NCBI GenBank assembly: GCA_021783435.1
Contig: JAJXUC010000080.1
Coordinates: 1-16,939, forward strand
Direction of reading: 5' to 3'
Length of the DNA stretch: 16,939 nucleotides
DNA from: Pseudomonadota bacterium
GTDB taxonomy: Bacteria > Pseudomonadota > Gammaproteobacteria > Burkholderiales > Burkholderiaceae
A model generated the notes under the pieces. That model did not search any database. It saw only the letters and a program-made list of their open reading frames with translations, and was not told the origin of the DNA. Numbering within the stretch: position 1 is the first letter of the stretch; each line of letters begins with the position of its first letter. Shown piece after piece: positions 1 through 7,242 of the stretch. The translations under genes were made by a program, and so were the position numbers.

Positions 1-151
1 GCGCCGTGGCACTGGTGGGCAGGCGCGAGGCGATGCCGGCGTCGGGAATCATGTGCAGCGTCACCATGATGAAGAACACCAGCAGGAAAAACATGATGTC
101 GATCATCGGAATGATCTCGATGCGGGCTTTCTTGACTTCGAAATACTTCAT
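1..151 (-). CDS. exbD: ExbD-type proton-channel subunit (N-terminal 50 residues, cut by window edge)
   Basis: This is the start of a biopolymer transport protein of the ExbD/TolR family, which works with ExbB to pass proton-motive force to TonB for outer-membrane uptake. The visible N-terminus is short, cytoplasmic and basic (MKYFEVKKARIEIIP). It is followed by one transmembrane helix at about residues 16-33 with the family's key aspartate at residue 18 (PMIDIMFF). In known ExbD proteins this Asp lies in the proton path. The reading frame stays open to base 1, so the periplasmic domain lies outside the window. It follows exbB on the same strand after a 136-base gap, which is wider than usual for this pair, and a weak GAG lies just upstream of the ATG. 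TolR is the main alternative, but the neighbouring TonB-dependent receptor favours ExbD. Confidence 0.88.
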   Translation of the reverse strand, partial: MKYFEVKKARIEIIPMIDIMFFLLVFFIMVTLHMIPDAGIASRLPTSATA

Positions 152-287
152 GGGGGCTCAAGGAAAAATGCCGCAGCGCGACGGCGCCGCGGCGCAAGCG
201 CACGGAGAATGCGCGCCTGCTTGAAGAACGGGTGAGCGGAGCGAATCGGCTCGTGGATCCGAGGTCTGGAACGACACCATGCCGAGG

Positions 288-1019
288 TCAGGCCGTTTTT
301 TGTTGCAGCGCCGGACCCAAGCCCCCGGCAGGGATGGCGCGGCTGGGGTTGACGGGCGTGACGGCCGGATGCCGCGCCGGGCTGCGCACGCCACCCTCGC
401 GGTAATGCGGCAGCATGCGGTTGACCAGCATGAGCTTGATGCGCTCCAACTGGTGCATCAGCAGGCGCACGCGCTGGTTGAGCGCGTTGAACGCCACCAG
501 GCCGAGCACGGCGATGAACAGCCCGGCGGCCGTGGCCACCAGCGCCTCGCCCACGCCGCCGGTGACGGCCTGCGAAGCCGCCCCGGGATGGGCCAGCGCC
601 GAGAAGGTGTTGAACATGCCGATGATGGTGCCCAGCAGGCCCAGCAGCGGCGCCAGGGTGACGATGGTGTCGAGCACCCACAGCCCGCGGTCGATGCGCG
701 GCGCCTGGTCCATCACGGCCTCTTCCAGGCGGCTGGAAAAGTGCTCGACGGCGTCGCCCAGATCGTGATGCAGCGCCACGGCCACCACCTGCGCTGCCGG
801 TGTCTCGGCGTTCGCCTCGACCAGGCCCTTGAGCAATTTGGTGTCGACATGCGCTTGGCCCTTGAGTTCACGTCCCCAGGACTTGGCCGCGTCCAGCATG
901 CGCGAGAGGGTCCAGAAGCGCTCCACGGTCACGGCCAGAGCCACGAACAGCAAGACCAGCATGATGTAGAGAATGCCGCCCGAAGTCCGGGCGATGTGGG
1001 TGAGGGTATCGAGCGACAT
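288..1019 (-). CDS. exbB: ExbB-type MotA/TolQ/ExbB proton-channel protein
   Basis: This inner-membrane protein (243 aa) energises TonB-dependent transport as the pentameric channel partner of ExbD. Three membrane segments are visible: about residues 13-34, 115-138 (the family core TLAPLLGLLGTIIGMF) and 155-182 (GVGEALVATAAGLFIAV, with the conserved Glu at 158). The length matches the ExbB family. The start at 1019 is supported by a GGAG about seven bases upstream. The last roughly 35 residues are a Pro/Ala/Arg-rich tail beyond the conserved part. The gene lies 53 bases downstream of a TonB-dependent receptor and upstream of exbD, so the three probably form one transcript. I see no gene in the 136 bases between exbB and exbD. 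TolQ is the alternative family member, but no tol-pal genes are present here. Confidence 0.93.
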   Translation of the reverse strand: MSLDTLTHIARTSGGILYIMLVLLFVALAVTVERFWTLSRMLDAAKSWGRELKGQAHVDTKLLKGLVEANAETPAAQVVAVALHHDLGDAVEHFSSRLEEAVMDQAPRIDRGLWVLDTIVTLAPLLGLLGTIIGMFNTFSALAHPGAASQAVTGGVGEALVATAAGLFIAVLGLVAFNALNQRVRLLMHQLERIKLMLVNRMLPHYREGGVRSPARHPAVTPVNPSRAIPAGGLGPALQQKTA

Positions 1020-1072
1020 GAGAAAACTCCAGGAAGTGGTCGATCAGGGCGCGATCGAGGAGCGCGCGAGCA

Positions 1073-3421
1073 TCAGAAACTCGCGCTGAGGCTGGCGTAC
1101 AGCGTGCGCGGCGCGCCCGGCAAGCCCAGCACCTGGCCCTGCGAGTTGCCGCCGAGCAGGCCGCCGCTGGTCACTTCCTCGAACGGGTCGTATTGCTTGT
1201 TCAACAGGTTCAGCACGTCCACGCTGAAGCGCACGTCGTGCATCACGGCATGGCGCACGGGCAACTCGCCGTCGAGGCCGACATTGAGCAGTCCATAAGC
1301 CGGGATGGTTTTCTGGCTGGGCGCACCGAGGTTGTTGTCGAACATATGCTGCTGGCCCACATATTGATACCAGACGCGAGGGGTCACCAGGATTCCGCTC
1401 AGGTACTTCTCATAAGCCAGGCCGACATTGAAGGTTTTGTCCGGGACATTCGACACGGGCAGTCCGGCATAACTCACGCCGCCAGTCGTGTAATTGTTGA
1501 AATTGGCGCGCTGGAAATTTAGGTTGGCGAAGGCGTGCAGGTTGTACGCAATATCGTCAGCCACGGCAATATTGAAACCCTTGTAGACCGAATCGCCATT
1601 GGCGTCACCCAGGAAATTGCCGTTGGCATCCGACAGGGGAATGTACTGGTTCGTGTAATGCAGGTGATAATACGAGACGCTCAGCAGGAAGTTGCGCAGC
1701 ATGCCCTCGTTCTTCATGTGCATTTTGAATCCGAGGTTGTAGTCCGCGCTTTTCTCCAGGTTGTAAATGGGGGGCGTGGATTGGTAAATTCCGCCGCCGC
1801 CACCAACCTGGGGTTCCTTGTAAGCCGTGGCGTAGTTGCCGAAAACTGCCAGAGACGGCGTGATTCTCCAGTTGGCGGCGATGGAGGGCTCCGTTTCCCG
1901 ATGGGTGACGTTGGCGGCAGGCAGTTTGCCCTGGTCGTTCTGCGGATACAGGGCATAGGCCTGGCTGAAATCGCTGGGCGCGGCGGGATAATAATTCGTC
2001 TGGTAGTTAATAAATCGAATGCCGGGCGTCACGTCGACATTGGCGGCGGGGCTGATCTTATCTTGCAGAAAGACTGCGAGGTCGGTCTGATCCCAATAAT
2101 CGCTGCGATATTTCGCATTGGGCACCTGCTGGCTACCGAAATACGGCGCATTAGTGTTGTAGAACGCGTTTCTGGAGTTGTAGTGGCTTTTCAGGAAAAA
2201 GCCGCCCACGCTCACCAGGTTATGCGGCAAAGAAAGGTCGGCCCATGCCTTGTCGCCATAAACCTGTGTGCTGGGGTTGTTGTACTCGTAGAGATTCCCC
2301 GGGTTGCTCAGGCCATAATTGTTATAGTGATAATGCAGACGCTTTCCCTGGCGATACCACACCAGGTTGTGCAGCGACAAGGTGTCGTCCACCTGGATAT
2401 TGGCCTTGCCGTCAATGATGCGGGTCTTGTTGGTGTCGTCTTTGAACCAGACCGTGGCGGGCAGCGAGCTGTAATAGCCGGAGGTCGACTGACTGTACTG
2501 CGGCGAGTTGGGCGTGCCGTCCAGCGTCACGCCGTTGATGGGCTGCAGCGGAATCGGCACGGGGCGATAGCCCTGGCCCTCGGCCTGATAGAAGCCGAGC
2601 GAGAAATCGCCGTTCTCGAAGGTCTTGCGCGTCTTCAGAAACCAGGCGTAGTTGTGGCTGTGGTTCTTGAAGCCGTCGCTGCTGGTTCGGTAGCTGTCGG
2701 CCGAACCCACGCCGCCGGCCAGCACGGTGGCCCAGCCGTCGTGCATGCCCGTCTGCAGGCTCAGGGAGAGATTGCGTGCGCCGTAGCTGCCGACGCTCAA
2801 GCCGATGGTGCCGCCGGCCTTGGCCGTGGGCTGCAAGGGCACGAAGGCGATTTCACCGCCGATGTTGTTGTACCAGCGGTCCAGGGGATTGCCCGGGCCA
2901 TAAGTGACGCCGATGCCTTGCAGCAGACCGAGTTGCGGCACTTCCGGCGACTGCCACAGACCGGTGGACGGGTTGGCCATGGGCACGCCGTCGAAGGTCA
3001 CGGCAATACTGCCGTCGTCGATCTGGCCGCCGGAAAAGCCGCCCCAGCCCTGCTTGATGCCGTTGATGCTGATGGAGGTCTTGGTTGAGCCGGTGTTGCC
3101 ATAGCCCGTGACCCCGACGCCCGGGGCCAGAGACAGCGCCTGCGCGCTGCCGCCGACGGGTCCGGCCGTTTTGAGCTCCGTCTTCGTGATGACTTTGGTT
3201 GCTTGTCCTGACTTGAACACATGAGCAGCCTCGAGCTTTTTTTGCTCGTGGCTCTTCTTGGCGACGGCGCCCTGGGAGCCGGCCTGCACGCTGCCGAGGT
3301 CGGTCGGCGCGGTCTGGGCCTGGGCCGCGATGGGAGCTGCCAGCAGAGCGGCGAACAGCGCCTGCGCGAGCAGGTTGGGTTTGAACGCGGGATGCGCGGT
3401 TGGCGTGATCGGGTGCTGCAT
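1073..3421 (-). CDS. TonB-dependent outer-membrane receptor, substrate unknown
   Basis: This is a 782-aa outer-membrane receptor. An N-terminal signal peptide (hydrophobic stretch about residues 18-33, likely cleaved after AQA near 36) is followed by a TonB-box-like segment (TDLGSVQAG, about 40-48). A plug domain spans about 68-215, containing VITKTEL, a LAPGV segment and a VTFDGVPM strand. The rest is a 22-strand-type barrel rich in Tyr, Asn and Gly. The C-terminus ends in alternating hydrophobic residues and a final Phe (LYASLSASF), the usual outer-membrane assembly signal. I chose the ATG at 3421, not the more upstream ATG in frame, because a GGAGG lies six bases before it and the signal peptide starts there. 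The exbB-exbD pair downstream should energise it. The substrate (siderophore, metal chelate, other) cannot be read from the sequence. GC falls from over 70% at the ends to roughly 50% in barrel parts. Confidence 0.93.
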   Translation of the reverse strand: MQHPITPTAHPAFKPNLLAQALFAALLAAPIAAQAQTAPTDLGSVQAGSQGAVAKKSHEQKKLEAAHVFKSGQATKVITKTELKTAGPVGGSAQALSLAPGVGVTGYGNTGSTKTSISINGIKQGWGGFSGGQIDDGSIAVTFDGVPMANPSTGLWQSPEVPQLGLLQGIGVTYGPGNPLDRWYNNIGGEIAFVPLQPTAKAGGTIGLSVGSYGARNLSLSLQTGMHDGWATVLAGGVGSADSYRTSSDGFKNHSHNYAWFLKTRKTFENGDFSLGFYQAEGQGYRPVPIPLQPINGVTLDGTPNSPQYSQSTSGYYSSLPATVWFKDDTNKTRIIDGKANIQVDDTLSLHNLVWYRQGKRLHYHYNNYGLSNPGNLYEYNNPSTQVYGDKAWADLSLPHNLVSVGGFFLKSHYNSRNAFYNTNAPYFGSQQVPNAKYRSDYWDQTDLAVFLQDKISPAANVDVTPGIRFINYQTNYYPAAPSDFSQAYALYPQNDQGKLPAANVTHRETEPSIAANWRITPSLAVFGNYATAYKEPQVGGGGGIYQSTPPIYNLEKSADYNLGFKMHMKNEGMLRNFLLSVSYYHLHYTNQYIPLSDANGNFLGDANGDSVYKGFNIAVADDIAYNLHAFANLNFQRANFNNYTTGGVSYAGLPVSNVPDKTFNVGLAYEKYLSGILVTPRVWYQYVGQQHMFDNNLGAPSQKTIPAYGLLNVGLDGELPVRHAVMHDVRFSVDVLNLLNKQYDPFEEVTSGGLLGGNSQGQVLGLPGAPRTLYASLSASF

Positions 3422-3562
3422 GCAATCCTCCGGGGTGGGTCGGGTTCGGCTTGTCCGCGAGGTTGTCTGGCCCACGGGTTCAGGGCGCTATTGCAGCCAG
3501 GGCGCGTGACACCCCGGTTGCATCAACCTGACGAAGATCTGACCGCCGGCGTCAAACTTGTA

Positions 3563-3581
3563 CGCAAACGTTGACGTTGCG
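3563..3581. promoter_or_regulatory. Operator-like inverted repeat upstream of the TonB-dependent receptor
   Basis: CGCAA and TTGCG arms flank a nine-base centre that itself contains two copies of CGTTG. The repeat lies about 140 bases upstream of the receptor start, in the gap before the upstream regulator gene. This symmetric site could bind a dimeric regulator. No Fur-box-like AT-rich palindrome was recognised in this gap, and no convincing -35/-10 pair could be assigned. The site is short and could be chance. Confidence 0.25.
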
Positions 3582-3667
3582 AACGCCAATCGACATCAGG
3601 AACAGAGGCGGCGGGTGGCGCCGGTCGGCAGGTCTGCTGCGCGGCGGGCGTCGACAAGCCAGTGCTC

Positions 3668-4543
3668 TCAGGTTTGTCGAGGCGCAGCGTCGTCCGCGCT
3701 GGTCGTCGTTTGCATCGGTGGCCAGGTTCGGTGCCAGCGGTAGCCCACACCATGCACCGTCTGCACATGCTCGTGCAGCCCGAGTGGGCGCAGCGCACGT
3801 CGCAGGCGACCCACGGCGGTGTGCACCGTGTCGGCCTGGGCTTGGGCAGGAATGTCCATCGCCAGGCGCAGCGCCTGGGGACCAAGCACATGCCCAGCCT
3901 GTGCTGCGAGGGCCCGGAGCAGTTGGAAGAGTTGAGGCGGCAGCACCAATGACCGCATGCCTTCAGGGTGGAGCGCGCCGAGATCTCTCTGACCGCCTTG
4001 GGGGGAGTTCGCCGGTGCATGGAGGAGGGCGCTCCCCGGGAGACGCAGGGCCGCTCCCAAGCTTCCTGGCCCTGCCTGGGGGGAGTCCGCTGGCGGACGG
4101 ATGCTGGCGCTCAAGTCAAGGCGTCTGGCCTGCCCATCCAGCGCCAGGTCGTCATCCAACTGCAGCCAGCCGTCGGGCTGCGGAGCCACGCGCTCGCGCA
4201 GCCGGCCGAGTTGTGCGCGGATCAGGGCGGCGGTGCTGGTCATGTGCAGCACGGCATCGGCGCCGGCGCGCAGTGCCGCCAGGGCACCGGGGTCGGCGAC
4301 GTCGGGCAGCAGCGCCAGCGCGCCCGGCAGGCGTCCGCCGGGCTGGTGGCGCAGCAGCATGAGCCAGTCCGTCATGTCGCGCACGTCGTGGCCGCTGCTG
4401 AGCAGCGCTGCCCAGGCATCACCTTCGCGCAGGCGCAACAACGCATCGCCGGGTGCGATGGGCTCGGAATGGGTATCGCTGCAATCCGCCGTGGCCGAGG
4501 CGAAACGCACGCGCAGGACCGGGTGTTTGACCGTGTGCGTCAT
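3668..4543 (-). CDS. Atypical OmpR-type winged-helix regulator with degenerate receiver
   Basis: This is a 291-aa transcription regulator. The C-terminal part (about 129-145 plus 197-270) matches the Trans_reg_C winged helix of OmpR-type response regulators. It has a recognition helix with DTVHTAVGRLRRAL and the ending QTVHGVGYRW, the standard wing. The N-terminal 118 residues resemble the back half of a receiver fold: LAALRAGADAVLHMTSTAALI mirrors the usual AGADDYL-KPF-ELL pattern. However, the acidic pair, the phosphoacceptor Asp and the conserved Lys are absent, so phosphorylation control is unlikely. About 50 residues (147-196, rich in Pro, Gly and Ser) interrupt the winged helix between its first strands and LVLPPQLFQLL, where family members normally continue directly. 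The shine-dalgarno is weak. It sits upstream of the receptor on the same strand and may regulate it, which is inference. No partner kinase is adjacent. Confidence 0.75.
   Translation of the reverse strand: MTHTVKHPVLRVRFASATADCSDTHSEPIAPGDALLRLREGDAWAALLSSGHDVRDMTDWLMLLRHQPGGRLPGALALLPDVADPGALAALRAGADAVLHMTSTAALIRAQLGRLRERVAPQPDGWLQLDDDLALDGQARRLDLSASIRPPADSPQAGPGSLGAALRLPGSALLHAPANSPQGGQRDLGALHPEGMRSLVLPPQLFQLLRALAAQAGHVLGPQALRLAMDIPAQAQADTVHTAVGRLRRALRPLGLHEHVQTVHGVGYRWHRTWPPMQTTTSADDAAPRQT
3995..4093. repeat. Structured GC-rich repeat inside the regulator gene
   Basis: Two near-identical copies of the segment GCCT(T)GGGGGGAGTYCGCYGG lie at about 3995-4014 and 4074-4093. Between them is a perfect seven-base inverted repeat (CAGGGCC at 4046-4052, GGCCCTG at 4068-4074) and a CTCCCCGGGAG palindrome at 4032-4042. 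The cluster coincides with the Pro/Gly-rich insertion in the winged-helix regulator and keeps the frame open. It looks like a small interspersed REP/MITE-like element of the sort found in Burkholderiales genomes. Family membership is my inference and needs a genome search. Confidence 0.5.
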
Positions 4544-4604
4544 GGGGTTGGGTGATGTCGCGTGGGTTGGCGCCGGGGCGCAGCCCGAATCTCGCCCATG
4601 TCGG

Positions 4605-4620
4605 TGTCAGGCTGATGACA
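4605..4620. promoter_or_regulatory. Inverted repeat in the regulator/GNAT divergent region
   Basis: Perfect arms TGTCA and TGACA flank GGCTGA. The site lies 62 bases upstream of the winged-helix regulator and about 85 bases upstream of the candidate GNAT promoter, so it could be an operator for either gene, including autoregulation. There is no supporting comparison in this window. Confidence 0.3.
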
Positions 4621-4703
4621 GGCGGCGGGGCGCGATGCTTGCGCATGGCGCCTGCCCTGCCGTGGAGTCGATGGCGCCGTTGGCGCCGCCATGGCCCTCG
4701 GAC

Positions 4704-4731
4704 TTGTATTCCGGCTCGATGGGCCTATATT
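4704..4731 (+). promoter_or_regulatory. Candidate sigma-70 promoter for the GNAT gene
   Basis: TTGTAT (4704-4709) and TATATT (4726-4731) are separated by 16 bases in otherwise GC-rich DNA. The -10 element is a five-of-six match, while the -35 is only three of six. Transcription would start near 4738 and give a leader of about 40 bases before the ATG at 4778. This placement also argues against the longer upstream start at 4691, whose codon would precede the promoter. Confidence 0.45.
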
Positions 4732-4777
4732 TGGTGCATTGCAACATCACGATGCGCCACTCCACGGACGCAAACAC

Positions 4778-5437
4778 ATGATGCCCATCCATGAGCCGGG
4801 TTTTTTGGCGCCATCCGACTCGCCGCCCGAGGCCAATGCGCAGGTTCTGCCGTATTTCAACCAGCAAGGCCAGGCGACGATTCCCATCCGTGCCATCGGC
4901 CAGGAACACCTGGCTGAACTGCGGGCGCATTTCCTCGCGCTGGGCGAAGACGATCGTTACCTGCGCTTCGGCTATGCCGCGAGCGATGCGCAGATTGCTG
5001 CCTATGTAGACCGCATCGATTTCCTTCGCGATGAGATCTTCGGAGTCTTCAGTCGCAAGCTGGAGCTGATCGCGGTGGCGCACATCGCCATATCCTGCGA
5101 CCCGGTGCAGCTATGCCAGGCCGAGATCGGTGTGTCAGTGCTGCAAAGCGGACGCGGCAAGGGCATCGGCACGCGCTTGTTTCAGCGCGCGGCGATGTTC
5201 GCGCGCAACCACGGCATTGAAACCCTCACCATGCAATGCCTGACGCAGAACGCGGCGATGATGCGCATCGCCCGCCGCGCCGGCATGGAGGTGCATGTCG
5301 CCGGCAGCGAAACCGAGGCTTGCCTCAAGGTGCCGCACCACAACGTGCTCAGTCATCTGGACGAGTGGGTGGAAAACGCCACGGGCCAGCTCGACTTCGC
5401 CATCAAGCTCGGCCTGCATCGTCCTCAGCCGGTCTGA
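4778..5437 (+). CDS. GNAT-family N-acetyltransferase
   Basis: This is a 219-aa GNAT acetyltransferase, which should transfer an acetyl group from acetyl-CoA to an unknown amine. The acetyl-CoA pyrophosphate-binding motif is clear (QSGRGKGIG, about residues 123-131), preceded by the strand AEIGVSV. It is followed by the helix TRLFQRAAMFARNHG and the strand/helix pair TLTMQCLTQNAAMMRIARRAGM, typical of motifs A and B. The N-terminal half has the GNAT pattern LRAHFLALGEDDRYLRFG, seen in acetyltransferases that act on small molecules or proteins. I prefer the start at 4778 because the candidate promoter at 4704-4731 would cut off the earlier ATG. ATG at 4781 is equally possible, and no strong ribosome-binding site decides between them. 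It converges on the Lrp gene with a 31-base gap. The substrate is not recognisable. Confidence 0.87.
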   Translation: MMPIHEPGFLAPSDSPPEANAQVLPYFNQQGQATIPIRAIGQEHLAELRAHFLALGEDDRYLRFGYAASDAQIAAYVDRIDFLRDEIFGVFSRKLELIAVAHIAISCDPVQLCQAEIGVSVLQSGRGKGIGTRLFQRAAMFARNHGIETLTMQCLTQNAAMMRIARRAGMEVHVAGSETEACLKVPHHNVLSHLDEWVENATGQLDFAIKLGLHRPQPV

Positions 5438-5468
5438 AGCCGCGCCGCACCCATCGCGTCGACAGGCC

Positions 5469-5957
5469 CTACAGGGCGATGCCCGCATAGGGCTTGATCT
5501 GGGCCAACACGAAGCTGGATTTCACGTCCTCCACGCTCTCGTGCTTGAGCAGGGTCTGCAGCACGAAATGGGCGTAATGCTCCATGTCCTGCACATGCAC
5601 CCGCAGCAGGTAGTCCATCTCCCCGGTCAGCGCCAGGCACTCCACCACCTCGGGCCAGGTCTGCACCGCGGCGCGAAAGCTTTCCAGGGGCGCGCGCTGG
5701 CTCTCGGCCCGGTGCTTTTCCAGGCGCACGCTGAGCATGGCGCTCAGACCCAGGCCCAGTCGGCGCGCGTCCACCGCGGCGTGGTAGCCCTGAATGATGC
5801 CCGCCTGCTCCATGCGCCTGACGCGGCGCTGCACGGCCGACGCGGACAGCCCGACCTGCTCGGCCAACTGTTCCTGGGTCAAACGCGCGTCACGCTGGAG
5901 CTGGTTGAGCAGGGTGCGATCAATACGGTCAAGAGTATCAAGGCTGATGGTTTGCAT
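5469..5957 (-). CDS. Lrp/AsnC-family transcriptional regulator, probably of aromatic amino-acid catabolism
   Basis: This is a 162-aa regulator of standard Lrp/AsnC length. Residues about 7-58 form the N-terminal helix-turn-helix (LDRIDRTLLNQLQRDAR, then LTQEQLAEQVGLSASAVQRRV and MEQAGII). Residues about 75-150 form the RAM effector domain, including the LTGEMDYLLRV segment that lines the amino-acid-binding interface in this family. I took the ATG at 5957 because the family begins a few residues before LDRIDR; the upstream in-frame ATG would add an atypical extension. No clear Shine-Dalgarno is present. The gene is divergent from hppD across 138 bases that hold an inverted repeat. By context it likely senses phenylalanine or tyrosine and controls hppD-phhA and itself; this role is inferred, the family is certain. 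Confidence 0.92.
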   Translation of the reverse strand: MQTISLDTLDRIDRTLLNQLQRDARLTQEQLAEQVGLSASAVQRRVRRMEQAGIIQGYHAAVDARRLGLGLSAMLSVRLEKHRAESQRAPLESFRAAVQTWPEVVECLALTGEMDYLLRVHVQDMEHYAHFVLQTLLKHESVEDVKSSFVLAQIKPYAGIAL

Positions 5958-5989
5958 GATGCATGCGTGTTTGATGGATGGTGCGCAGA

Positions 5990-6015
5990 TTATTCGCGTG
6001 TATCCACCAGAATAA
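5990..6015. promoter_or_regulatory. Candidate Lrp operator between the regulator and hppD
   Basis: A perfect inverted repeat TTATTC-N14-GAATAA lies in an unusually AT-rich patch of the divergent intergenic region. Lrp-family dimers bind AT-rich dyads of about this size. The position, 33 bases from the lrp start and 80 bases from hppD, suits repression of lrp and control of hppD. Direct binding is inferred. Confidence 0.4.
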
Positions 6016-6095
6016 GCCAAAGAACGCCAGAAAAGTGCGTCTGAGCCGGCTTACAGTGCATGGCACAAAACGGATATGTATTCATGGAGATGCGC

Positions 6096-7199
6096 ATGAC
6101 CGCTGCGACTGCAAGCAACCCGATGGGCACCGACGGCTTCGAGTTCGTCGAGTACGCCGCGCCCGAGCCCGAAAAGCTCGGGGTGCTGTTCGCCCAACTC
6201 GGCTTCAGGGCCATCGCCCGTCACCGGCACAAGCATGTCACGCTGTGGCGCCAAGGCGGCATCAACTTCATCGTCAACGCCGAGCCCGATTCCTTCGCCC
6301 AGCGCTTCGCCCGCTTGCACGGACCGAGCATCTGCGCCATTGCCTTTCGCGTCGATGATGCAGCCGCCGCCTACAAGCGCGCGCTCGACCTGGGCGCCTG
6401 GGGCTTCGACGCCCGCAGCGGACCGATGGAGTTGAACATCCCGGCCATCAAGGGCATCGGCGACAGCGTCATTTACTTCGTCGACCGCTGGCGCGGCAAG
6501 GACGGACGCCAGGGCGGCATCGGCGACATTTCCATCTACGACGTGGACTTCGTGCCGCTGGATGGCGCCTCGGCCGAACACGCCGGCGCGGGACTGATCG
6601 AGATCGATCACCTGACGCACAACGTGCACCGCGGCCGCATGGGCGAGTGGGCGGACTTCTACACGCGCCTGTTCAACTTCCGCGAAATTCGCTATTTCGA
6701 CATCGAGGGGCAGGTCACCGGCGTGAAAAGCAAGGCCATGACCAGCCCTTGCGGCAAGATCCGCATCCCCATCAACGAGGAAGGCCAGGAGAAGGCCGGC
6801 CAGATCCAGGAGTATCTGGACCTCTACCACGGCGAGGGCATCCAGCACATCGCCCTGGCCAGCGACGATATCTATGCCACGGTGGAAGGTCTGCGCGCCG
6901 CCGGTGTGCAGTTCCTGGGCACTCCCGACACCTATTACGAGCTGCTCGACAAACGCCTGCCGGGGCATGGCGAACAGGTCGAGCGGCTGCGGGCCGACCG
7001 CATCCTGCTGGACGGCACGACCGCGCCGACCAAGCGCCTGTTGCTGCAAATCTTCACCCAGACCGTGATCGGCCCGATCTTTTTCGAGATCATCCAGCGC
7101 AAGGGCGACCAGGGGTTCGGCGAGGGCAACTTCAAGGCCCTGTTCGAGAGCATCGAACTCGACCAGATGCGGCGTGGCGTCCTGCCCAGTGCCGCCTGA
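6096..7199 (+). CDS. hppD: 4-hydroxyphenylpyruvate dioxygenase
   Basis: This non-haem Fe(II) enzyme (367 aa, normal length) converts 4-hydroxyphenylpyruvate to homogentisate in tyrosine breakdown. It has two vicinal-oxygen-chelate domains. The C-terminal one carries the three iron ligands: His172 in EIDHLTHNV, His251 in GIQHIALASDD, and Glu331 in GPIFFEIIQRKGD. The hallmark C-terminus QGFGEGNFKALFESIE distinguishes it from hydroxymandelate synthase. The start at 6096 is chosen because GGAG ends six bases before it; two earlier in-frame ATGs (6084, 6090) overlap that ribosome-binding site. It is divergent from an Lrp regulator and is followed by a small ORF and phhA, which feeds tyrosine into the same route. 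The later genes (hmgA, maiA, fahA) are not in this window. Confidence 0.96.
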   Translation: MTAATASNPMGTDGFEFVEYAAPEPEKLGVLFAQLGFRAIARHRHKHVTLWRQGGINFIVNAEPDSFAQRFARLHGPSICAIAFRVDDAAAAYKRALDLGAWGFDARSGPMELNIPAIKGIGDSVIYFVDRWRGKDGRQGGIGDISIYDVDFVPLDGASAEHAGAGLIEIDHLTHNVHRGRMGEWADFYTRLFNFREIRYFDIEGQVTGVKSKAMTSPCGKIRIPINEEGQEKAGQIQEYLDLYHGEGIQHIALASDDIYATVEGLRAAGVQFLGTPDTYYELLDKRLPGHGEQVERLRADRILLDGTTAPTKRLLLQIFTQTVIGPIFFEIIQRKGDQGFGEGNFKALFESIELDQMRRGVLPSAA

Positions 7200-7242
7200 T
7201 CGATTCGCCCAAACATCGACGGCCGACAGCAGGTGAACCAGC

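Noticed and set aside
1535..3088. Open frame of 517 codons on the plus strand opposite the TonB-dependent receptor
   Set aside because: It is low-complexity, Val/Ala/Gly-rich with no domain, and lies fully antisense to a receptor with signal peptide, plug and barrel.
3422..3475. Earlier ATG for the TonB-dependent receptor
   Set aside because: The extension precedes a strong GGAGG and would bury the signal peptide.
6051..6080. TTACAG/TATGTA pair as an hppD promoter
   Set aside because: Transcription would start inside the ribosome-binding site of hppD, leaving no leader.
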